DNA of 64,000 bases, taken from Oscarella lobularis (taxonomy: Eukaryota; Porifera; Homoscleromorpha; Homosclerophorida; Oscarellidae). A model generated the notes under the pieces. The model saw only the letters and a program-made list of their open reading frames with translations, made no database searches and had not been told where the DNA came from. Both the position numbers and the translations under genes were made by a program. The stretch lies in NCBI RefSeq assembly GCF_947507565.1, contig NC_089180.1, positions 2,790,001 through 2,854,000 on the forward strand. The letters run 5' to 3'. Positions 29,906 to 40,505 of the stretch are shown piece by piece (the first letter of the stretch is position 1; each line of letters opens with the position of its first letter).

Positions 29906-31299
29906 CGAGGGGCTAGGGACCGAGACATGTGATTCTGCGCAGTAGACGCACGTGACGTAGAACCCCACTTGTCTCGTTTGTGTGTTACAGTGCACCCACG
30001 CATAAAGCGACCGTCTTTAGAGCGCGCTAGCTCCCGCATCGTTAGTCCCGCGTCATCGCCAATGACATCATTGGAATCCTCTATCCCGTAGCATTCCAAT
30101 GATGTAGGGCACGTAGGCCTTCGACGAAGGGTGTAAATAGTGGTCACGTGCAGTACTCTCATTGGCTAGTAGCGTACGCGACCGTTAGGTTTCCTTGGGC
30201 ACGCCCTAGCGCGTTACCACTAGATCGAGACCGATTTTTCGTTTTCCTTCTATTACCGGGCGGATTTCTTTAGTATAGGATTAGCTAAAAAACGGGCTGT
30301 ACCAAAGTCAATTGTAATGAGCGTTTTACTGCCTTTTTGGGTGGGGAGACCTTGCGCGCGCACTAGCCACGCCCATGACAACGAATAACTTCTAAACGAA
30401 GCGAAAGATTCGAAATCGCTTCGACCAATACCAATTAAATCATGTTTTATTTCGTTTCGCGAGGGCGGCGAATCGCGATTTGTAGCGTAGGCTCTGAGAA
30501 ACGCTCTTAGCAACGATGGTTCAGACCCTAATTGCAGAAAAACGAAAAAACCAACTAAATATCGCTTCGACCAATGCTAATAAAATATTAGACAGGTGCG
30601 TTTCGAGGAAAGAAGTAGCTTAGTTGCTGAGAGAACTTCGCCAGGAAACGACAAAACCTACTTTTGCCGTAACTTGAAGGATTACGCGACCACTATGCAT
30701 GCGATTGACTAATCCGTCGACCAAATCTTAGATAAATGAATCTACTATCCCTTCGCATTAGCGAAAAGATAGTAAATCCTACTCATTTTGAATTTCGCGG
30801 CTATGTCCGGGGAGGGTCAGGCGGGACATTCATGCGTGGGTGCACTGTAGGGTGGAAGCTCGCAAATAGACAAAAAAATTCCAAAAATTCTAAAAACATT
30901 TTAAAAATTTTCTAAAATATTTTAGAGTAGCATCTACTACATACAAAGGTTTCTCAGCATATTACATGAAAAAGAGACTGTTCTTCTTTGTCTATAGCCT
31001 CCTTCAACTGCTGAAATTCAACTGAAACCTTGTATATGTAGGTAAATAATACCCTAGAATGTGCCTAAAACATTTTCGAGCGATTTCTGGTTATCGTCGA
31101 AACGATAATAGTCGTCGCTTTGAAACGGCGACGGTAATTGCAAACACGAACCCCTGAAAAAGTATAACCGGGTTTCTAACACCTATTATTGAGATTTTTT
31201 TCATCATATGCGAGCTTCCACACTTGCTTCTGTACAGAGACGAGAGACAAGTGGGGTTCTACGTCACGTGCGTCACATGTCTCGGTCCCTAGCCCCTCG
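29906..31299. repeat. Inverted repeat pair (about 60-72 bp arms) flanking a MITE
   Basis: Left arm 29,906-29,977 and right arm 31,240-31,299 are inverted copies sharing GAGGGGCTAGGGACCGAGAC and ACGTGACGTAGAACCCCACT. The left arm carries about 14 extra bases (ATTCTGCGCAGTAG). The arms enclose the Tc1/mariner-type MITE at 29,988-30,847 plus about 390 bp. This may be an older element into which the MITE jumped. Confidence 0.8.
29988..30847. mobile_element. Tc1/mariner-type non-autonomous element, 860 bp
   Basis: Begins CAGTGCACCCACGCAT and ends with the inverted counterpart ATGCGTGGGTGCACTG, with TA on both sides (29,986-29,987 and 30,848-30,849). The right subterminal region (GTCCGGGGAGGGTCA, CGCGGCTA) matches the inverted subterminal region at 63.9 kb. 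No transposase reading frame inside. Family assignment rests on CAGTG ends and the TA target. Confidence 0.88.
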
Positions 31300-31985
31300 T
31301 TGCTGATACGGGACCGGGCGCCACGTGATCGCTTTAATAATTTTACGGCGCTGTCGAGTTTTCCGCGTGACCTGCCGAGACCGCGCGGCAATGCCGGCGA
31401 TGCCCCACCGCGAACGGGCGCCGTCGAACAGCCTGCACTAGCCCGTCGCTCCGCTTACGCGCTCTTAGGATACGTAGCTTTGTGCGTACGCCCGAGCAAG
31501 GCCCTGCATAGCGTCAGTGAGCGCCGCTGGAATATTCCGGCGATGGTGCAGACAGTGACTTTAGAAATAAATTCTGTAGAATTCGTTCCGTGGTGTAAAT
31601 GAAGTGATTGGCCTAGGCGTCCTTCGGGTAGCCTATACAGATCTAGCGAACGCCCGAAAAGAGCGTGCGGAGCGTTAGTGAATAGAACAGAAGTCATTAG
31701 CCGCCGCGCCTTTCGTTGTCCCAAGCAAACGCCAGAAAATGGCCTGTAAAGCGGTAGTATATACTTTGTCGACGCTGCGACTGACGGCGCTTGGGCGGGA
31801 GGTGGTGTAGGAAAAGTAATTTATTCATGTGAAGCAGCTAATTTCTTACCTAACCTCGCCGCTGATTGGAGCCCGGAAATGTGCTACTTACACACACATT
31901 ATAGAACGGTGAATTCAAGTCAAGTGGGAAAGTTGCGCACTTAAAGCCGATTGACCAATTGGTCGAGCATTACAACCTGTGAGTA
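31300..31985. other. Interval without recognised gene
   Basis: GC-rich DNA with plus- and minus-strand frames (for example 31,189-31,602) and no recognised domain. Two loosely similar segments (ACGCCCGAGCAAGG... and AACGCCCGAAAAGAGCG...) occur near 31,487 and 31,650. Confidence 0.35.
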
Positions 31986-31989
31986 GAAT

Positions 31990-33043
31990 GTGTCCAGTGC
32001 AACGACAGAAGCCGTTACATGCATGCACTGCTGCCAATGTTGGGGCCCTTTCCCATTTACCTCAATGCTCTTGAGAATCTTATGAGCTTGTATCATTTTT
32101 ATTTTTCCAGTAAGACTCTCTAGTTTTCTTTGACTAGGTATGCACACCTATTTTTCTGTTAGACCTCTACAAAAGTCTGTTCGGAGATAAGAATATCCTA
32201 CCCAAGAAACCCCATCACATGAGAAAAACAACATTGCTCTCAGCTGTTGTTGGGAGATGGCCTAAAATACGAAAGGACATACTTTAATTATTCGGGCTCT
32301 GCAACAACGCCAAATTCCTTCTGCTTTGGCATTTTTTGGATACACTTGCTCCTCCGCCATACACAGAGGAAGTGTGTATAGATTATGGGAGGAATCAATG
32401 GTGCAATTGGCAGTGATGTTCAGCATACAGAGGCGACACCATTACAATAAGGCAATGCTGTCGACAATCAGTGTCTGCCTGCATCACAAGGGTGTTAGTC
32501 TGCAGTGGAAAACAACGTTCTGCTCCTAAATGAACGTTTTTACGGAAAAGAAAGTCGAAGTCTTTCACTACCTCCTCAGAATGCAGTGCCCATTGTGGGC
32601 TTTGCGCCAAGAAGTTTGATAGCAAGTTTTCGCAATACTTCTTGGCCGCTCGTCTTCGAAAGGGGGTAAAGCACACCGTCACTCTTCTGGCGGGGAAAAC
32701 AGCAGAATACCTAGTTCAAAAATTTAGGATTCTGTATGAGAACAGCGAGGACGTGCGTGAAATTCCGGGCAGATCAAGGTCCTCTCGAACGTACCGACTT
32801 AACGTACTGACCGGAGAAGTCGACCAAAAGTGTATTGCCTATTCGACAGAAAGGCCACCGTCGCAAGAGGTGCTGTGCGATGGCGAATCCTGTGCAGCAA
32901 GCACTGCAATCAATGCCGTCTTGCTAAGCTGTGGACATTGCTTTCACATCTCTTGTCTTCGCCAGTCTTCTACCTGCCCAATATGCGAACCCTTTATTAT
33001 TGATCGGATAGAGCTTTATGCTCTACCTTCAATAAAAATTTGA
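31990..33043 (+). pseudogene. Family X copy 3: C-terminal half with RING finger
   Basis: Starts at the block missing from copy 2: RYMHALLPMLGPFPIYLNAL (about 32,010-32,105). After an intron: NILPKKPHHMRKTTLLSAVV, LFGLCNNAKFLLLWHFLD, then AIHRGSVYRLWEESM, RRHHYNKAMLSTISVCLHH, VFTEKKVEVFHYLLRMQCP. A last frame opens with KHTVTLLAGKTAEYLVQKF and ends in CDGESC...LSCGHCFHISCL...CPICEP, a RING-like zinc finger suggesting ubiquitin-ligase activity. Stops after K-D-I-L, after T-T-F-C-S and after R-Q-E-V, plus two frame shifts, make it a pseudogene. It is 5'-truncated. Confidence 0.75.
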
Positions 33044-33840
33044 GCAAAGAAAGGATCAACGAAGACGAAGACGAAGAATCCAAAAACATAGAGAAAGACA
33101 ACGACTAGGAGTTGGACAAAGAGACAAACGAATATTACAGAACGAGTCAATTTCAACAGCATCTCTTCGGCCAACTCCTCCAGATACCTCGATCAGTGAA
33201 ACTTCCGGAGTTAATTTTTGAAAAACAGAAGAAAGAAGCCGAACCAGATGCCTCTCAGCGATACAGCATCGTGAGATTCTCAAGGTTTCACGTAAGCAGA
33301 TAAATATTGGAGCCGACCACCAGAGTTGTACGGGTGGAGCCAGTATAACGGCGGAGAGAGACTCTTAAACGTGATCTTAGGGCCGGAAGTGTCTGTCTGT
33401 CTGTCTGTCTGTATGTATGTATGTACAGTATGTCTGTTCGTCACGCTCGGTATTGTGAAGTAAAGAAAAAAACAATTTTTTCAAACAGCGCATGCATTTC
33501 CGGATGCATATGAACTGAGTTTTTTTCAATGTCAATTTCGCAGGCGAGCAGTGTTTTTCTGTGATTCTTAAGTATCCATCCTAGAGAAGAATACCTTCGC
33601 ATGGTGCGCTAGAATAAACGCTTTGACTTCGAGGTAGATAACCGCTTTGAGCTCTACAATTTGCAAACTAAAGATATTTACTCTTATATCTGGCGCATGA
33701 TTGTACACATACTTCATTAAGCATTTTAAAAAATGCAAAGAGACGTCACAACCCCAGATGGCAGATAGCTTATAATGGCACATAGCATATAAAATGTGAA
33801 CAAGTCGTTCATATCTTCTAAAACACTTTCGTTTCAGGAC
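33044..33840. other. Interval with simple repeat, no recognised gene
   Basis: Holds a (CTGT)n/(ATGT)n tract at about 33,391-33,425 and short frames (33,112-33,303; 33,568-33,879 minus) without motifs. Confidence 0.4.
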
Positions 33841-33966
33841 GCACTTTGGACGTTGAACGTTGCACGTTGCACGGTGCACGTTGCACGTTGCCTTTGTAAC
33901 GTTCCTCGTTGCGAAGACCGGTGCACTGCCAACGTTGTACGTTGCACGGCCAACGTTGCACGTTGT
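33841..33966. repeat. ACGTTGCACGTTG-type short tandem repeat
   Basis: Many copies of (A)CGTTGCACG-like 7-10 bp words (GGACGTTGAACGTTGCACG and onward to CCAACGTTGCACGTTG). Irregular, so probably an old microsatellite. Confidence 0.85.
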
Positions 33967-34023
33967 TAAATGTACGCTACCATACCTGACCCTTCAGAGC
34001 GACCATAGTTCATGGTCTTGAAT

Positions 34024-34456
34024 TCATACGGCTTTACAACTTCCTTGTTTTCTCAATTTTGTTTTTCTTCTCGGCAATTTCGTTGTTACAATAAATGTAA
34101 GTAAAAGCGGTAAAAAACTGTGTAGTTCTCTTTGAATTTTGTGGGATCCATATATATACATTTTCACCTGTGTACCCGGCTCCGCCTGCACAGACGGTTT
34201 CGCATGTCTTTCTGCAGTTAGCTTCTTTGTCCGGGCATTAACAACGTTGCAAACGGTTTCAAACTGCGGATAAGTAGAAGAAGTCTGTGGCAGGTCGACC
34301 GATAAATCTGTGAGTTCCCACGACAAACGCGTAGACTGTCTCGTGTTTGTACTCCCCTCCTTTCTCTGGTTTCACTTCTGCAACAAAACGCGGATTATGG
34401 ATGTTTAGCTGGACAACGGCAAACGTTTTTAATTTGTCAATATTTTTAATGAGCAT
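34024..34456 (-). CDS. Unrecognised minus-strand coding-like segments
   Basis: Two overlapping minus-strand frames: FAVVQLNIHNPRFVAEVKPE with HETVYAFVVGTHRFIGRP (34,259-34,456), and KPSVQAEPGTQVKMYIYG with basic ends (34,024-34,326). Amino-acid composition looks protein-like, but no domain is recognised and no joining intron was confirmed. Confidence 0.25.
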
Positions 34457-34716
34457 TTCTAGTAGTTGAAGATTTTAGGAAATAATGCGGTATTTTTTGT
34501 GCTTAACGAAGACGACTTTCCAATAGCTTCAGTTCGAAATTGCTTAAGAGGCTGAATTTCGTCGCCGCTGTCTTTCATGCTAACCCTTTGCGCAAAGTGG
34601 CGTTTGATTGTGCGCTACTGATTGGCTCTTTCGTAAGCTAATTAGCATTTGAATACGCGCTCCTGATTGGCCGTGATCCCGTACCATTATATAAGCTAAT
34701 TACACAACTACTAGTG

Positions 34717-34816
34717 CTCGTCGGATACGCTATTTAGAGCATTCGGGCGTTGTCTAGCCTCGGCTTTGGCCACAACCCCACCCTAGTGCTTTCTAAATAA
34801 CGTATCCCACTCGCCG
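34717..34816. repeat. Imperfect hairpin with promoter-like upstream
   Basis: CGTCGGATACGCTATTTAGA... is mirrored by ...TTCTAAATAACGTATCCCAC 35-40 bp later, forming an imperfect stem of about 33 bp per arm. Directly upstream are two GATTGG (CCAAT) words and ATTATATAAG at about 34,685. It could be a small fold-back element or a promoter-proximal palindrome. Confidence 0.6.
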
Positions 34817-34829
34817 TTGTTGTGTAACA

Positions 34830-35790
34830 TATACAGAGCGCGTCGACGAGAAGACGTTCGTGGACACCAGTTCGTCAGACATATCTTGCTGGTCCAGTTT
34901 ATCTGCCTCCTAAAAATTCAAACTTACGACAAGAAGAAGCTTGGGAAACGTCAAACTGTATCTGGCAACATATTATTCAAGCGAATCTACGCGGCTACGG
35001 CAATGTCAAGAGGCTATCAGCTATGAAGCGCCGATAGGGATTAAAGCTAATTTGAAAGACGAATACGCGTTGCCACACAGTCCGCACGTAGACATAGCGC
35101 CTAGTACGGGGATGTCGCAAACGCATTAAAGGTACCGACTCATGTATAGAAGCCCCCCCAGACTCTCCGGAGCAAAAAGTTCCTCCTAATAGTAGAGAAC
35201 TTGCAGTGAATTTTGTAGAAGAGTGCAGAAAAGTTGCTCCTCTTCCATATACTCGACAACATTTACATTTACATTTACACGCTGCTAGGATAGAAAGCAT
35301 TTGTCTATACGGCGACGTTACCGGCCATCGGGGGTTTCCTGAGAAGCGCTTCTTCCACGTGTACAGTTGATTTCAAGTTGGTTGACTCGGTGCATACCGC
35401 GGCGTAGAGAGATAGCGAATAGTTCGTTTTGCGCTACTTTACTGAAATGGCGCAACAATGACGACAAGTCTTTGTTCTGTCTACGACAGGGATTGTTCCT
35501 GCGCTTCCCAAGCCTGAAGAATGCAGTCTGCCTCAGAATGCGCCTCCGCTAAACCAGAAACCTTGGAAACAAAGCGCGTTTTCGACATACCGTATTACCT
35601 CACTTTTTGCTGCATCCCTTAAAGGGTCTATTTTACTGCAATTTACGCAACTCATTGAGAAGGTAGTTTTAAATCTATTTTTAAAGCAACCTAAACAAAA
35701 AACCTTTATGGAAGTCGCAATTAGCATTCATATGTAGGAAAAAAGCTGTAGCGCAAAATCTTCGGGATGGAATATTGTGATCAATTGATC
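34830..35790. other. Interval without recognised gene
   Basis: Short frames at 34,817-35,129 and 34,995-35,300 overlap each other and show no motif. A CATTTA triplication lies near 35,258-35,279. Confidence 0.35.
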
Positions 35791-35794
35791 TCCT

Positions 35795-36184
35795 TTAACT
35801 CGTACCATACGTTATCACGAGTTTTGTGACTGCTATAATATGTTCGCTCATTGGCTCACCTTGGGTTTGCTTTCGCTGATAATTTGCCTCGCTTACAGGT
35901 CTTATCTTCGGTTTGCAATATCGAAATTTGTCGAGTATCGCTGCGACGGTGACAACTACTAATGGCATGCACAGCACTACCGTAATTGCAAGGAACCACA
36001 CACAATATGAACGACAGTAAACACTAGCCTCGCAAGCCAGACTTTCTTTACAAACAGGAGGCTGTTTGTGTTTGGTAGCTACCTCGCTAGGTGTTTGAGC
36101 GCGGTATTTCCTCACCTCTCGTAGGGTCTGGTACCTCATGCGTTCATCATCGACCACCTTCGGCACATGACCACCGGTTAGCAT
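35795..36184 (-). CDS. Hypothetical single-pass membrane protein
   Basis: 129-codon minus-strand frame starting at ATG 36,184. A charged N-terminal third (DDERMRYQTLREVRKYRAQ), a Cys-rich patch, then one strong membrane segment FLAITVVLCMPLVVVTVAAI flanked by Cys and Lys/Arg, and a polar tail. No family recognised. The clear membrane helix gives some support; no splice or expression evidence. Confidence 0.3.
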   Translation of the reverse strand: MLTGGHVPKVVDDERMRYQTLREVRKYRAQTPSEVATKHKQPPVCKESLACEASVYCRSYCVWFLAITVVLCMPLVVVTVAAILDKFRYCKPKIRPVSEANYQRKQTQGEPMSEHIIAVTKLVITYGTS

Positions 36185-36289
36185 AACTTACTTAGCACTC
36201 TCTAATTAGTTAAGCGGTTTGACTGCCAGTGCGCATTCGCAGTCAGCCAGAGATGTCCGCGATTTCGATTGATAGCGACTTTCGATTGG

Positions 36290-37090
36290 AACGCGCGAAA
36301 TGTTAGCCACCTTGAATGGACTAGACGCGCACGCAGATGACGAAAAGCATTTTCCAGGCTTACGCAGAGCCGCCGATATCGCTTTAAACTTCCCTGGTTC
36401 GAAACTCAGCATTGCGGAAAACGCGCTGGAGCACGTCAAGTGCTTTGGAATAGAACAGACGTGAAGCAGCTTCGCTCGTTCCTCTGACTGGTAATTATTA
36501 ATTCCTCCACGCGCGACGTTAGAGCAACCGTTAACGGATTTTATCGCGCAGGATGCAACTTTCGAGTGGGCGGAGCGATACGAAAAGGCCTTCACGGCGC
36601 TGAAAGAGAAGTTGGCCTCAGCGTACGTGCTCGTACACTACTGCCGCTGCGCCTGCCAGGCGTGCGACGCTTCCGCGCATGGCCTCGGCGCCGTGCTATC
36701 TCACATCATAACGGACGCCTCAGAGCGGCCTATCGCTTACGCATGGATAACATTAACGGCTACGAAACGGAAGTACAGCCAAATCAAGAAAGAAGCTTAG
36801 TCAGTGACACGCCCCTGTCATTCACGATTGACACCGGAGCGGATGTCACGACAATTCCAGAATTTTTTACGAGCATCTTGGCTCACTAGCATTAACACCG
36901 GCGCCTCTTCAAATCTTCGCTGCCGCCAAAAAGCGATTGACCAAGTTGGGAGCGTTCACATCGAAAATGAGCGTCGGAGAACACGAAGCCATCTGGAGTA
37001 TTTACGTTGTGCGACCACTACAACACGTCCTTCTCGGACCGGAGTCGGACGACCTGCAATCGAGGCCAGTCAGATCTTAAAGAGACCCGC
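36290..37090 (+). pseudogene. Scrambled Ty3/gypsy remnant: RT and RNase H followed by protease
   Basis: Decayed RT end (LATLNGLDAHADD; KQLRSFL then a stop), then RNase H: FEWAERYEKAFTALKEKL, CDASAHGLGAVLSH, ASERPIAYAW, KYSQIKKEA. Immediately after comes an aspartic protease start, LSFTIDTGADVTTIPEFF, with its C-terminal part APLQIFAAAKKRLTKLGAF ... IYVVRPLQHVLLG. In intact elements protease precedes RT, so two insertions are joined or the copy is rearranged. Frameshifts occur throughout. Confidence 0.75.
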
Positions 37091-38757
37091 GCTCTTGAAA
37101 AAAAGAAAATCAGGATGTGATTATACACGAGATTCGCTTTCGCGAATACAGAACTTGGAACGATTTCAGGAAAATACGGTATCCGAATACGGCGCCAAGC
37201 CCTTCGCGTTGTCCTTCCGCGGAGCTTGAGAGAAAGCAAACGATCGGAGTCATATCGCCCGTCGACGAGCAAACCGAGTGTGCGCTGGTATGGTTTATTG
37301 TCTCTATTTATACGTATTGGTTTTAGCCACTTAAAATGGCGACGTGACGAATTTTTGGGATCAACGTCATGATTAGCTCTGTCTGCTCTATGTGCTTAAT
37401 GACACACTGGTTGGAACATGGGAAGTGAGTCGTCGTACGAATCCTCATTTTGTCATCATCAAAAACGCAAGAAGTACACAAGTTTCTCTTTATGGTTGAT
37501 GGAGTTCCCCACCCATGAAGTTGACTCTTTAAGCAATAACTGTTAAAGGGTTTTAATTAATTAATAAAGTTGAGGAGCCTAAAACCGCCATTTTTTAAAA
37601 TTTATTAGTATTATACTGTACATGTCTTAAAAACGAAAACACTTCGCTGCCAGAGGTTCTCAATTGGTTTGGCGTCGGGAGATTTTTTGGCGGCCAATCT
37701 AAGACGGTCACATTATGTGCCCGCAGCTATTCTCGAGTTAAACGAAAAAAGTGGATTGGAGCAATGTTCTGTTAAAACACGAAGTCGTGTCAGATCAAGT
37801 TGTCGGCGTTATGAAGCTGTCTGTCTGTCTTATATTTAATTTCGCGAGTCTCTCTGAAGGCCGCAACACGAAGTGATAACCAATTAACAGTCACTCCATT
37901 TTAGCTCAACTTTGGTATAAGATTTGATGCTCCCTTTGCGAACTTTTAACTCGCGTCAGAAAATAGAGACCACCGCAACAGCGAAAGTCTACACTATTGC
38001 TGTGCATCTTCCTTGTGCTTCGCGTTTTAAGATAAATTCACTGGGTCATATTTGATGTTATAGAATCGATCCTAAAGCGGAGCCCAATATATCACGCGTC
38101 TTCGCACGCCTTTACTTGACTTTAGGCCCCCGCGCGAGCTTCCACGTACGCCAAAAGCAAAACGCGCCGAGTTCAGACAATTACAAAACGATATCGAAAA
38201 ATTAGAAAAAGAGAGCAACGGTTGAATGCTCGAGTACGGCAGGCTACTGTGTTGGGCCAGACACAGGGGGGTAGGGAGGGCAAATACCATTGGTAGTTGT
38301 ATAATGCCGAGATTGTGTCGGAGGGGAGAGGAGGCTAGCAGAAGCCCGAGCAGTCATCGGATGTGTTAGCTCTCCTAAGACTTTAAGGATTACTTTCTTG
38401 TTTGCGAGATGGACCTTCCAAGTCCTGTGACGTGTGTAAAAACGACACTAAGTATAGACAATTTTTGTTCCATCAAATTTTGGCACTTATCACGCAAACA
38501 GCGACTGTAAATGTTGAGAATACAGTACATTTAAAAAGCTTACTACTTTAATAATTAAATACAGTGCTTGACCAATCTTATTCCATTTGATGATTTAGAT
38601 AACCCCTATTTCAGAGACAATACATGTATCAAGATACTTCGACGTCGCTATTTGATCTTTAAAAAGCTTAATCACACTCATTCTGCCAGAACTATTAGAA
38701 AAACTTACAGCGAGTGGGCGAAAACGTAGGTTTAGCCCTTTCCCTTTATAAAAATAT
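37091..38757. other. Long interval, little recognisable
   Basis: A CTGT run near 37,819. A possible short exon at about 38,127-38,225 after an AG acceptor, reading LPRTPKAKRAEFRQLQND then a Glu/Lys helix and TGA, could be the coiled-coil end of a gene whose other exons are not seen. No transposon family recognised. Confidence 0.3.
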
Positions 38758-38943
38758 TTAATTAATTCTTACCTTACTTACCGCACGAAGCGCAGGCGTT
38801 CTCTTTCGAACCCGTACGACCATAAAAGCGCACAATAGGTCGTACGCCACCCCGCATTTCCCGCACCTCCAGATGAGGCCTTCAAGACGGCCCTTGCACC
38901 TCTCGCACTCTATTTGCAATTCAGGTAGTGATACAAATTTCAC
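38758..38943 (-). CDS. Small zinc-finger-like exon
   Basis: Minus-strand reading MKFVSLPELQIECERCKGRL then EGLIWRCGKCGVAYDLLCAF: four Cys in two C-x2-C pairs plus a later Cys, similar to C1/treble-clef zinc binders. A donor-like GTAAGTAAGG lies just downstream, so this may be a first exon. Family not identified. Confidence 0.35.
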   Translation of the reverse strand: MKFVSLPELQIECERCKGRLEGLIWRCGKCGVAYDLLCAFMVVRVRKRTPALRAVSKVRIN

Positions 38944-39754
38944 TTCGACGATTCATCCTACTGTTTCCTTTGAAATATTCTACGTGTCAATTGAGCGCAA
39001 ATATAAAGTGAAGCGGCCAAGTGACCGAGAATGGGGGGACGAATACGACCGAGCCAAACAATGGCAAACTCTGAAGGAGAGTTTCCTTCGTCGATTGCCG
39101 CCTATGATGAAATAACGACCACGGCGTCGCAGTCTTCACCGTGGGAACAACGCATGAGTCGTCCATGCGGCGGTATCGGAAATCGGTTGACGACGTTTGA
39201 GGACAGTGTAATCCCCGCGCAGACGGGAATAGCGTTTTCTACTTTAGGTTAATCGTCGCGAAGACCGACGTTTGCTCGGGGCTTGTCGATCTTAGGCGCG
39301 CTGGCGGTGGCGGTGGCGGTAGATCGTACAGCAGAAACAGCTTGATTTTCTTATTGTCTGTGATTTCCTTAGACGAAAATCGAGCGTTCGTTTGTGTTCG
39401 ACTGACTTGGCTACAAGTACTGTCTGGGATGTCGTACCTCGACCGAGGAGTTTGCAACACGCGTTCGGCCAGTCGCCACGTTTTTTGCTTTCTCCCTTCC
39501 CTCTCAACTTCTATCCGCTGGACTACCAGGGTCAAAGGTCCGGGTGGGTAGCTTCCGTACCGGAACCCGGGAGTTGCGGCTGGCAACTCCCCAGGCGCGG
39601 GTAGGAACAGCATGATCGAATCAGCAACCCTGGGGATTTGGGCAAGGAAGCTGCTCACCGGAATTTTGGGATTCTTCATGGTGCAGTTTGTATACTATAG
39701 TGATTTCTTTAGTCTTTGCGTCACCTGGCCCTCCACTGCAGCAGAAAGCGGTCT
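38944..39754. other. Interval with uncertain frames
   Basis: A plus-strand frame from ATG at about 39,061 (MANSEGEFPSSIAAYDEI) and a minus-strand frame at 39,239-39,679 with a Pro run look weakly coding but carry no known motif. They may be exons of neighbouring genes. Confidence 0.25.
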
Positions 39755-40505
39755 TCACACCCTCCTTCCAAGGCAATTGTTGTCCTGGTCTTCGACCACG
39801 GCAAAAGTAGACCAACTGTTGGATGTCAAATCAAAAGTTGAACATTTGCTTTCTTCGCCACTTTCCGCGGCTTCAAATTTATAAATTACGTTGTCTGAAA
39901 TTATTGCGCAGCTAAAAGAACCGACTGCTTGCGGTTGCAGCCAACAGCTCGACACTGCATCATACTTGAGAATGGTCGAATCACCAATAACGTAAATCAG
40001 TCCAGCGTGAAAAGCTCCTATTACATCATCAATATTATTGTTCAGTGGACTAATTGCTGTCCACGCATTCACGTTGGGGTCGTAGCACTCTGCCGTCGTC
40101 AAATTATCCCTGGATCCAAACGCGTAAATTTTCCCTTCATATTCAACGTACCTTTGACCCGTTCGACCGTTCGTCATAGGCGCCACGTCCTTAACCCAGT
40201 GCTCGTGTAATAAGTCGCAGCGTTCTACGGTCTTGTGATCACTTTTAAGATCACACTGACGGCATGGCAATCCCGTCCACCGAGCGCGTAAAGACTCCCA
40301 AACGCTTTTACCACTCCCGCGTTGAAACGACTATCATTCAATGATGGAAAGATGCCCCAAGCGTTCCGAACAGGATCGTACCGTTCTACAGAACGGCCAT
40401 CGTTGTCATTTCTTTCCCGGCCAGTTTCTACTCCACCGCCAACAGCAAGAATGCAGGCGGGTTTGCCTACACGATGCGAAGTCGATTCATCCAACTCATT
40501 TAACC
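39755..40505 (-). pseudogene. Kelch-repeat (KLHL-like) C-terminal part, frameshifted
   Basis: Kelch propellers usually bind the substrate of a cullin-3 ligase. Minus strand: LNELDESTSHRVGKPACILA leads into VGG, the usual BACK-to-Kelch linker. Repeats follow: VERYDPVRNAWGIFPSLND, SLYALGGRDCH, VERCDLLHEHWVKDVAPM, KIYAFGSRDNLTTAECYDP, NAWTAISPLNNNI, LIYVIGDSTILKYD, CSTFDLTSNSW. About five blades are present. A frame change near 40,250 separates the first two repeats from the rest, and no BTB domain lies upstream; a HECT-like piece takes that place. Confidence 0.75.
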
